Part shown: piece by piece, positions 22,960-34,100 of the stretch
Layout: each line of letters opens with the position of its first letter
Position numbering within the stretch: the stretch's first letter is position 1
DNA from: Panagrolaimus kolymaensis
Taxonomy: Eukaryota > Nematoda > Chromadorea > Rhabditida > Panagrolaimidae
Direction: 5' to 3'
DNA: 64,000 bases
NCBI GenBank assembly: GCA_028622995.1
Contig: JAJQJQ010000010.1
Span: forward strand, 2,480,001-2,544,000
Translations under genes and position numbers: made by a program
Notes under the pieces: generated by a model
What the model saw: only the letters and a program-made list of their open reading frames with translations
Databases searched by the model: none
Told to the model about the DNA's origin: nothing

Positions 22960-24575
22960 ATGTTTGTAAATGAAACATATAACGCTGTATTTCATCAGCA
23001 ACTTATGAGGTTTTTTAATGAAACAAAAGCATTTGAAAGAAAAGTAGGAATAATTATTCCATCAATATTTGCTGTGGTTGTTATTATTGGAGTTTTGGGT
23101 AATGCTTTAGTTATATTAGTTGCATTAAATCGACAAATGCGTAATTCAACAAATACTTTAATTATTGGTTTAACTATATCAGATTTAATGTTTTTAACTT
23201 TATGCGTTCCATTTACTGCAATAGATTATGCTTATCCTAAATGGGTGCTGCCAACTTGGACTTGTAATATGATAAATTATTTGCAGGTATAATTAATTTC
23301 ATCCTTTCTTCTTCCCCCTTTTTATAGACTAATTTTTTTTAGCATTCATCAGCATATTTTTCTGTTTGGACTTTAACATTAATGGCAGCCGACAGATTTC
23401 TAGCTGTTTGTTATCCAGTTGAAAGCATGACTTTAAGAAATCCCGCAAATACATGTATTGCCCTTGTTGTTACATATACTATTATTTTATTGAGTCAAAT
23501 TCATGTGGGGAAAATTCATGATGTTTATGATTACACTTTTATAGCTGAAAATAGAAGCGCGTGTTCCATTGTTAGTATAGCCAAAGGTGAAGCATCCGTG
23601 ATTGAAGCAAGGCTGTATTTTTTCTCTTTTAATCTTTTTGGTTATGTTTTACCTCTTGGAATAACATGTGGATTGTATTATTTAATGTTAAAACGATTAT
23701 GGTATACGCCAAGACCAGGAAATGGAAGCACAAAAACTGTAAGTTTCATTAATGAATTTTTATTTGAACAACTAAATGACTTTAGACCGGTTCAATTCGT
23801 TCACGTCCAGAAACCATTCGAGCTAAAAGGAAAGTAACTCGATTGGTCCTTTGCGTCGTAGTTATTTGGGCAGTTTGTTGGTTTCCATTGAATTTATGTT
23901 TTTTCTTTTCTGGTGTTGTTTATCCTGATACTTTGGTTATGAGAGGCGGGAAACCTATTGTTATAGTGCAAATTGCTAGTCAGGTAGAGACGCCATTTTA
24001 CTTTATTTAATTAATCCACACATTACTCCTTCAGGTGTTAGCTTATGCAAACTCATGTTTGAATCCAATTTTGTACGCTCTTGTAAGCGATAACTTTCGA
24101 AAAGGATTTATTCGAGTTATTTGTGTTGCTGCAAATAGAATTACTTTTGGCAAATTTTGTAAATCTTGCATTAATTATAATACTCGAATGGAAGTTACTT
24201 TTTATAATGGAAGCAATAGCAACCGACTATCTAGAACAAATTCATCCCATCGAACTGTAACGCATGTAAGTTATAATTTTAATCAATTTTTTTAGGATTC
24301 ATAACTAAAAGCTTTTATTTTTGCTTTTTGTTTTTTAGCAAGTTATAACTGAAAGCAGTAGCTTATTATTAAAATCGCCTCTGGCAGTAAGCAATCCAGG
24401 ACTTTCTTCTGACGCTTCTCAAATAGTTGCAGAAACTGAAGTCGTGGTGCCATCATCCAAGTTACTTCAACATAGGCAGAGTTCATCGGTGGCAACTCGA
24501 TTAAGGCAGCTCCCAAGGAAACATTGTCGACCGCCACATCGAGCAAGAACATATGATGAAGTTAGTAGTACTTAA
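22960..24575 (+). CDS. Neuropeptide GPCR, allatostatin-A/galanin receptor type
   Basis: Exons 22960-23286, 23343-23738, 23786-23983, 24035-24265 and 24339-24575 give 462 residues. Two Asn-glycosylation sites precede helix 1. Class A hallmarks: [10 protein letters not shown] in helix 1, the block [20 protein letters not shown] in helix 2, a Cys before helix 3 (TWTCNM), DRF in place of DRY at the end of helix 3, CWFP in helix 6, and [11 protein letters not shown] in helix 7. The helix 2 segment and the following [16 protein letters not shown] are typical of allatostatin-A and galanin receptors, which in nematodes include NPR-9. The C-tail of about 120 residues is Ser/Thr-rich. Ligand is inferred, not shown. 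Confidence 0.85.
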
Positions 24576-25165
24576 AAATTAATAAAAAAAATTCCATAAT
24601 TATTTTCAAAATAAAAAACGGTGTATATTTTTTTTAGCTTTTTGGGAAGAAAAAGCATGCGATGAATGAAAATGATCTGAATTAATAAAGAAGTCTTTCT
24701 CTTTTTTTTTATTAATTTAATAAGTTTATTTATTTTTTTTTGTTCAACATAATATTTCATGGAAAAAAAGGAAAAATAATATAACAGGCACAACACCGGT
24801 GCTAAACCAATTGCATAGAAAAAAAAACAAAGATTGTGTCAAAATAATTTGTGCAAAAAAAGAAGAAGATAGAATTATATGAATAATTAAAAATGCTAAA
24901 AATTTAAATTTTCGCTATCAAAAAGATAATAGACAAAAAAATAAAACAATAATGGTTAAAATAATATTTGAAAGAATATTGTATAATAATAAAAAAACAG
25001 GAGAAATAATAAAGTCGAAATTATATGGATAATGATATTTCTGACAAGACGATAAGGATGATGAATAACCGCTCATTGAAATTTGCATAGAAAAAAAATT
25101 GGGATAAAGTTAAATATATAATATTTTTGAGCAATGCTAAATTTTTTTAGATTTTTGAATGATTT
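24576..25165. other. Convergent 3' flanks of the GPCR gene and mig-10
   Basis: 590 bp of A-rich sequence between two convergent genes, holding the 3' UTRs. Nothing else is recognised. Confidence 0.5.
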
Positions 25166-28100
25166 TTAATTTCCTTCAATTCGACGTTTTTGAAGTGCAG
25201 TGGCTTTTTGTAATTCTGAATACAAATCTCCATTTTGTGCTGATGTAATTAATCGAGTATTTTCAGATCGTTTTGGTGGCGGTGGTGGAGGAGCTTTTCG
25301 TCCACTGCTAGTAGTATTGCCATTGCTTCCATTAGACATGTGAATGGTTTGATTTTGGGGGGTTGTATTTATTATTTGTTGTTTATTCTCCAAAAATGTT
25401 GGAGGCACTCGTTGAATTGGTGGAGGTGCAGGAGATGAAAATGATGACCGATTGGAAACCTTAAAAAATATTTATAAAAAAAAAATTATTTTCTCATGAA
25501 AACTTTTTTTTATATTTACCATTTGTGCTTGTTGTGGCGTTGGTGTACGTTGTTGTAATACAACTTCAGGAGGTGGTGGGAAATGTTCTTCATCTGAATC
25601 ATCATCATCATTATTTACACTTGAATGTTTACTATTATTATTTCCATTTCCTCCTTGACCATTATTACTACTACTACTTCCACTTGAACTATGACGAAGC
25701 ATATATGTTTGAGCAACAGCATTTTTAGCTAAAGACATTTTTTGGATTGAATTTAAAGTTGTTGAATCCATCAAATCGCATGGCATTCGTTTTATCGTTC
25801 CACAATCATCTTGTTCAAATGGTACGCTTGAAGTGGAACAGTGGTCACTATTGGCAGTGGTGGATCGAGATGCTAAAGAAATTCGAGCTGGACTGCGGGG
25901 TGTCGATGCTTGTGATACTTGTTGTCGATGGTTTACAATAGGTTGAGACATGATGGTTGAAAGTCGTTCAGCACTCAACTGTGGAACATCAACTCGAATA
26001 GGAGAATTAACACTAGGTGTAATTTTAATCGAATTTAAGTAGTTTTCATACAAAGTGGCACAACTATTCTAAAAATAACAAAATATTTAATTTTCATTCG
26101 AAATCATAAATAAAAATTTTACTCTTGTAATTCTTAAAGCTGCCAACCATTTGATATAAGTTTTTTCATCATCGGTGCAAACATATTTAATGTATTTGGA
26201 AGTTTTAACTTGAATTTTGGGATGCTTAATTGCAAAGCCATATTGAGTTGGAGCTTTGTATTTTTTCTTCCAATCAGTGCAAGTATAAATTTGATTATTA
26301 TAAACATTCATCAAACATTGTAAATCTTTCGTTCCTTTTCCCTTAGCTAAAAAATAATATTTTTAAAAATAAAAATTGTTTAACTTTTTTTTAAACAAAT
26401 ACCTTTTGGGCAATAATAAAGTCCAGAAGGTCGCAAAACAAAATAATATTTCCTCCATGATTTTTTTCCATCTAATTTAAGATATAAATGTCCATCCAAT
26501 TCTGGCACTTGTGATGAATTTACAAATCTTTTTAATAATTGCTGCTTCAATTCTTGATTCCATTCATTCGATTCCGCTGAAGGTAAATCAAACTCAGATT
26601 TTTCACTAAGTAAAAAGTGTTGGGGATAACTAATAAAATTATATTTATCTGATCTTCGAACAAAATGCAATTTATTTTTTGAATCTGCTAACCAATCTTC
26701 AATGTTTTCAACAACAAATTCATGATCCTCATAAATTCTTCCTATAAAAAGAAAAATGTTGACTTTTAATGTGTCTTTTGTTTAAAAAAAGGAGTGTGTA
26801 AACGACGACATAAACAAATGGCGCTTAAAACCGCAACAACTACTACTAATTAGCGCGACCAGACGTCGCCAGCTGAATGAACGAATAAAAAATAATAAAA
26901 TCGGCGGCGGCAATTCGATCTTCTTTTTCTGCGTGTTCGCGTTATTTTATGCCATTTGTTTTTCGTTTGTTTTTCACCCTTTAAAAAAAAGAGGACAACT
27001 CACTGATATGCAAATCTGGATATTCTTCAACAATTGAATGTTCGGGTGTCAAAGTAATATTAAGCTTTTCAGCCAGATGCTTCATTGTTTCAAGAACGGT
27101 CCAACGTTCATCAATTAATAGCTTTTTAACAGTACCATCTTCAAGAAAAATTTTAACATAAATTTTTTTCATTTTTGCTTCCTTCATTTTTTCAAGAGCT
27201 TCTTTAATTTTTTGAGCTTTTAAAAAAAAATAAAAAAGTTTTGTAAAAAAGTCAACACAACATTAAGGTTGTGCAAGAATTGCATTAAAAACAATTACTT
27301 GAAGACTTTAGGTTATGATAGTTAAAGAAATAAAATCAAAAATCAAAATTGTAAATAAATGTCACAACAGCATTAAGGCTGTTAGCTAAGCTTTGCTAAT
27401 GCAATAACTTAGTTTAATGACATTGTGAATAAATAAAATTCAACTTAAAAAAAATCACTTTAAAGCGAGATCTTTAAGATTGAATTTTTTTAATTTATTG
27501 ATTTTTGAATGTTAAAAAATCAAAAAATATAAATGAATGAATGTCATAACAGCATTAAGGCTGTTAGCTAAGCTTTGCTAATGCAATAACTTAGTTTAAT
27601 GACATTGGAAATAAATAAAATTCAACTTAAAAAAAAACACATTAAAGCGAGATCTTTAAGATTGAATTTTTATGGTTTTATTATTTTTGGATGTTTCGGC
27701 CCTGAACCCTAAACATCCTAATTATAAAAGTAAATTTGTATTTTACATTTGTTTGAAAAGGAAACCTGCATCGTTGGGCCTCATCAGTAGAGTTCGATGG
27801 TCTAAGGTTTGAAATAAAATTATAATAAAATTAAAGAGTTTAGTTGAGCGATGATGAAAGTTGAAAAAAAGGGAAAAAGAAATTAGAGAAAAAATAAATT
27901 TTTTGAAGATTGAAAAAAGGAAGTGGTTATTTTTGGCTTTATATGCATAAGAGCAATAATATTTTATCGTTGTTGTTTTGAAGCAATGTTTAGTATCATC
28001 CAATAATTGTTAGAATTCTAAAGCTAATTCAAGAAATGCCACAGAAGCGACCAATTGAACGTGATATTAATGGTGATGAAGGAATGCATTCAGGAGCCAA

Positions 28101-31100
28101 AAAGCCTAATTTGGACTTGCAGGTATGTTTTATAATTTATATAATTTTCTCATCTTTTTACTTTTTGTTTTTTAGGATCAAATTGATAAATTGTCTTCAG
28201 TTGTTAATGTATTGGCTCCCGTTGTTCATCGATTGGATGCAGATAATTCAAAAGAATTTTTGATGATTTACAATGTTGATTTTGCACTTACAAACAATAG
28301 AAAGGATAATCGTAAATTATTGCTCAATGGCGTGTTTGAATTACTGGATCATATTTTGGATAAAAATTATTCATCAACCGCTGTTGGATCTCCAGAATAT
28401 CTTGGTAAAACTGAAAAGAAATTCATTAAAGTTAAACTTGGTTCGCTATTGGTTAATAATGTTATGGATTCACTTCATCGCCTGAAAACGTTCAAGCCAA
28501 AGCTGTTTAAAGTTAATGGTCGAATTGATGTTCAACGATGTTTATCAAATAGTTCAATGAAGAAACGGAAGATTGGATTAATTATCAAGCAAGAATTGAT
28601 CGCTATGTTCAAGGATATGCTACATCAAAAGAAGATTAATGCTGTACCTTTTGTTCTGCTTAAAGGTAATACAATTAAAGTAGGAGCTGATGAACCTAAA
28701 ACTTTTGATATTGTTAAAGATTTTTATTCAGATATTGCTAATTGTAAATTTTAACTTTTGTTTAATGCATTTTATCTTGTTTTGTATATTTTGTCTTTGT
28801 AAGTAATATTCAAATAAACTTATGTAACTTTTTGTATTTCTTATTTGTTCAGTTAAATGAAGTTAAAGTATTTGTGTTTGTTTAGAACTTTATTCTTGTG
28901 TTTTTTGATTGTTTCTTTATGGTAATTATTGCGTATCAGTAGGTTTTCTAGATTTTCATAGGCGTTTTTAAAGTTATGTTTATTGCTTGAAACTCTCGCT
29001 GTTCTTAATGTTTCTCCCTCGATTATGTTATGTTTATAAACTGTAGGAATATTTGAGCGATAATTTGAGTATCTAAGCACGTCAAAGGTGTATGCGTCAG
29101 TTTTATTATATAAATTGTAGTTGATTCCTTGATTTAATTCAACCGTAATATCGAGGTAATTTGTTTTAAATTCGGATTCATGTGTAGTTTCGAGTGTTAA
29201 ACTTTCATGGTAAATATTATTGGCAATTTTTTGAAAGTCGATATTTTTATGGTTGATTACAATTATGTCGTCCATGTATCTGGATGGAGCAATATTTTTT
29301 ACAAAAAATTGGTTTTCTTTATTATGACAGTATTTGTATTCCATCATAGTCAAAGTTAAATCTGCAATTTCAGGTGAAGCGTTATTGCCTTGTGGAATTC
29401 CATTGATTTGTTTAAAAATTATTGTGGCGAATTTTGCATAGCTATTATCAAGTGTTTGAATTAGTAAATCCATGATATCTTCTTTAGTAAAGCAATTTTC
29501 CATCCCATTTTCTTTTGCTTCCCTGAATTGGCAGTAATTATATCCAACTTTTAAATATTCCTTTTTACTGTTTTTAAAGCATAATTCAATTAGGTTGCTT
29601 ATGTTTTGAATTACAACGGTGTGAGGTAAATTAGTAAATAAGTTGTTAAAATCAGCGCAAAATAATTTTAAATTATCTTTTTTTGTTAAATTTTCTATTT
29701 TTTCAATGAACTCTTGACTGTTTTTTATTGACCAATAATTTTTTAAGCTTGTCCTATTTTCAATAACTTTGCAATAATTTTTTAATTGGTTTTTAAAATG
29801 TTTTAATATTTGTTGTAGTTTTTTTGATAGTTCTTTAATTCCGCTATTACTTGCACCTGTAATAAATCTGAATTTTATTGGGGTTTTATGCAACTTGGGT
29901 ATTGCGTAAATTTTTGGAATAACTTTTTCTTTTTCACAATTCATTTTTATTTTTCTGTTTTCGTTAAGTATGCAGCATTTTGTATAAACTTCGTCTAAAT
30001 TTATTTCGCTTATTTTATAAGTGTCATTACCTTTAATATTTTCTTTATCCCATCCTAATTCTTTTTGCAGACTTTCAACGTATAGTTTTTTGCAAGTAAA
30101 TGCATAGTTATTTGTTGCTTTATCGGCCGTTGTAATAATAAAATGTTTTTTAATGTTTTCAAGTTCTTTTTTGGCTTTTTGGTTGAAAATTGGTTTATTT
30201 TTGTTTAAGTTAAAGAAAAGAGATTTAGCGAGTTTTTTTATTTCTTTTTTCCAAAGTTTTTCCAATTTTAAGGCTTGTTTGTTAGTGATTTTATATTTTT
30301 TAATTAGTTTATTTTGAAATTGGCAGAAGACTTTATTTATTTCTTCTTCGATTTCTTTTTTTGTTACAATATTTATATCTCTAAATTTAGTACCCATTTT
30401 TAGTGTTTTTTTAAGATTAAGATTTTTTATAAAGTTAATATCCCCCGTTATGATATGTTTATGGTGGTTATCAAAGTATGGATGTTCTGGTGAACACATA
30501 CATTTAGAGGTGTTGATTTCTTTAACTTGATTTATAGTGAGGTTATTTAAAAATTGGTTGTAATTAAAAACTTTAGTACTGATCGGTGGCAGACATTTTT
30601 TAATTATTCTGAACTTAGCATTGTCGTGTAATATTATTTGGTTTTCTTTTAATATTTTGTTTAAAATTTTTCCAAGTTTAATTTTATCCAGGACTGGATG
30701 GATATGAGTTAGACTTATGTTTAGAAAATTATTTGTTACCATTCTAGATTTCTTATCATTAGTTTTAAAACTTAATAGTTTTAAATCGTTTTTTTTAAAT
30801 GTCAAAGTATTTTCGTCTTTAGTTAATTTATTTTTAATATTTTTGGAGGTGTTGTAATAAAGTTGGAATAATTCGTTTGTTTCAGCTGTGATGATTTTAT
30901 TTTTTATTTCGGTTGAGCTAGTATTATTTAACTTCTTTTTTCGTTTTCTGTTATTGCCTCTTGTGTTTTTTATTCGTGGAAAGTTGAAATTAAAATATGG
31001 CAATTTATCTAATTTTTCTTTTATTAAAGATAAATTTGTTAGGTTTCCTATAGCCTTAATATTGTCGTTTAATCCATATGGATATGCAGTCATTAAAAGT

Positions 31101-34100
31101 CTGATCCATGTTTCTTCGGTATTTAAGCGAGTTTGTCTATCTTCTAAATCAATATTATCCAGGACATCTATTTCAAAATCATTATTTTCATGATTTATAA
31201 AATGTTGGCATAAGACAGTTTTTTCAGTTCCATTTTTGATGTTATTTAAATGTTCGCTAATTCTTTGTTTTAATTTTCTTTTTGTTTCTCCTACATATTG
31301 CTTTTTGCATATTTTACAAGTTAAGAGATAAACTAAATTATTTGAACAGCAATTAAATTTATTGGTTTTACAGGTTAAATATTTATCTTTAGTTACGCTG
31401 CTTTCAACAAAATTACGATTATTTAATCTAGGACATACTTTACAGTTTTTCTTTTTACACTTGTATCCTTCTTGATCTGTAGTTTTAAATGGTTTTATGA
31501 TTCTTTTTCTTCTTTCCTTTGATATAGTTGTTATGTAATTTTTATAAAAGTTAAAAGGTTTCGAAATTAGAGTTTTTTTAAACCAATTGGGATGACCCTC
31601 CTGGCGGCGGTTTCTCCACCAAGACGGCACGAGATGTGTTTTAGAGAGCGGCCTCTCTCGGTACAGGCATGAAAACCGTATTTTTTACAACTGCTGGCAG
31701 CATGGTCAGATCCCTCCCGTCCGGATCTCCACTTTTATCACTCAAAGGCAGTTGAACGGTTCACGTTGAATCCGTTTAATAAACCATATTTGAATAATTT
31801 TGTAAGTTATAACTAATTTCGAAGAAAGAATAAGAAGGAAATTATTAAATATATATTGTACAGATTTAGGGTTTTTGAATTGCCCTTTTATGAAGAGAGG
31901 AAAGAAGGAAAGAGAAAGAATGGTTAAGATTAAATAATTTTAATTGAATAAAATTATAAGTTGTAAGCTGAAATAATGTTGAAAGAGTAATTTAAGTCAC
32001 ATTTTGTGTGGGATGAAAGAATAAGGTTTATAAACAGTGTGGATGTCGGGTTCTTGGAATTCTTTCGAATTCCAAAGCGGGCATTATTTAAATGAAAATT
32101 ATAAATTATTGTTATAAGCAGAGTTCACTCAGGAAGTTTTAATTTATAGTGAAAGGAATTTTATAAATGAAATTTTAATTTCCTGGGTTCGAAGATTTAT
32201 TCCAAAGAGTGGGCTTTTTCAACCTCACATCAATTTGGAAGTAAATCAACAAATTACAAAAAATAAAAAAGTTTTGTAAAAAAGTCAACACAACATTAAG
32301 GTTGTGCAAGAATTGCATTAAAAACAATTACTTGAAGACTTTAGGTTATGATAGTTAAAGAAATAAAATCAAAAATCAAAATTGTAAATAAATGTCACAA
32401 CAGCATTAAGGCTGTTAGCTAAGCTTTGCTAATGCAATAACTTAGTTTAATGACATTGTGAATAAATAAAATTCAACTTAAAAAAAATCACTTTAAAGCG
32501 AGATCTTTAAGATTGAATTTTTTTAATTTATTGATTTTTGAATGTTAAAAAATCAAAAAATATAAATGAATGAATGTCATAACAGCATTAAGGCTGTTAG
32601 CTAAGCTTTGCTAATGCAATAACTTAGTTTAATGACATTGGAAATAAATAAAATTCAACTTAAAAAAAAACACATTAAAGCGAGATCTTTAAGATTGAAT
32701 TTTTATGGTTTTATTATTTTTGGATGTTTCGGCCCTGAACCCTAAACATCCTAATTATAAAAGTAAATTTGTATTTTACATTTGTTTGAAAAGGAAACCT
32801 GCATCGTTGGGCCTCATCAGTAGAGTTCGATGGTCTAAGGTTTGAAATAAAATTATAATAAAATTAAAGAGTTTAGTTGAGCGATGATGAAAGTTGAAAA
32901 AAAGGGAAAAAGAAATTAGAGAAAAAATAAATTTTTTGAAGATTGAAAAAAGGAAGTGGTTATTTTTGGCTTTATATGCATAAGAGCAATAATATTTTAT
33001 CGTTGTTGTTTTGAAGCAATGTTTAGTATCATCCAATAATTGTTAGAATTCTAAAGCTAATTCAAGAAATGCCACAGAAGCGACCAATTGAACGTGATAT
33101 TAATGGTGATGAAGGAATGCATTCAGGAGCCAAAAAGCCTAATTTGGACTTGCAGGTATGTTTTATAATTTATATAATTTTCTCATCTTTTTACTTTTTG
33201 TTTTTTAGGATCAAATTGATAAATTGTCTTCAGTTGTTAATGTATTGGCTCCCGTTGTTCATCGATTGGATGCAGATAATTCAAAAGAATTTTTGATGAT
33301 TTACAATGTTGATTTTGCACTTACAAACAATAGAAAGGATAATCGTAAATTATTGCTCAATGGCGTGTTTGAATTACTGGATCATATTTTGGATAAAAAT
33401 TATTCATCAACCGCTGTTGGATCTCCAGAATATCTTGGTAAAACTGAAAAGAAATTCATTAAAGTTAAACTTGGTTCGCTATTGGTTAATAATGTTATGG
33501 ATTCACTTCATCGCCTGAAAACGTTCAAGCCAAAGCTGTTTAAAGTTAATGGTCGAATTGATGTTCAACGATGTTTATCAAATAGTTCAATGAAGAAACG
33601 GAAGATTGGATTAATTATCAAGCAAGAATTGATCGCTATGTTCAAGGATATGCTACATCAAAAGAAGATTAATGCTGTACCTTTTGTTCTGCTTAAAGGT
33701 AATACAATTAAAGTAGGAGCTGATGAACCTAAAACTTTTGATATTGTTAAAGATTTTTATTCAGATATTGCTAATTGTAAATTTTAACTTTTGTTTAATG
33801 CATTTTATCTTGTTTTGTATATTTTGTCTTTGTAAGTAATATTCAAATAAACTTATGTAACTTTTTGTATTTCTTATTTGTTCAGTTAAATGAAGTTAAA
33901 GTATTTGTGTTTGTTTAGAACTTTATTCTTGTGTTTTTTGATTGTTTCTTTATGGTAATTATTGCGTATCAGTAGGTTTTCTAGATTTTCATAGGCGTTT
34001 TTAAAGTTATGTTTATTGCTTGAAACTCTCGCTGTTCTTAATGTTTCTCCCTCGATTATGTTATGTTTATAAACTGTAGGAATATTTGAGCGATAATTTG

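Larger units (their letters stand above)
27225..32257 (-). mobile_element. Penelope-like retroelement, complete 5,033-bp unit (copy A), GIY-YIG first (Naiad-type)
   Basis: Element sense is -. In order: a 5' leader (32257-31736), the GIY-YIG/RT ORF, an antisense intron-containing gene (28036-28754 on +), a hammerhead-like motif (27795-27689), and 182-bp subrepeats to the 3' end. Its sequence is repeated from 32258 onward at a constant offset of 5,033 bp, which defines unit length. Penelope-like elements prime reverse transcription with a GIY-YIG nick and commonly sit as tandem partial copies; the nuclease at the N-terminus rather than the C-terminus is the feature of the Naiad clade. The left edge, 27225, lies only 7 bp from the acceptor dinucleotide of the mig-10 RA-domain exon. 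No target-site duplication can be resolved in the A-rich flanks. Confidence 0.88.

Noticed and set aside
27361..27680. CRISPR-like or satellite array
   Set aside because: Only two to three diverged units, confined to the retroelement end and copied with it.
27743..28003. 86-residue - ORF in the element 3' region (also at 32776-33036)
   Set aside because: Lys/Phe-rich chance frame that overlaps the ribozyme-like motif; starts with MDD but has no domain or start context.
30888..31193. Plus-strand ORFs inside the RT gene
   Set aside because: Shadows of the RT reading frame; Phe/Leu-rich composition from the complement of Lys/Asn codons.
32040..32053. A second hammerhead cleavage strand on + (GGATGTC then GGGTTC)
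   Set aside because: No CUGAUGA or GAAA strand on + nearby; the similarity to the - motif is in the opposite orientation and may be chance or a decayed end.
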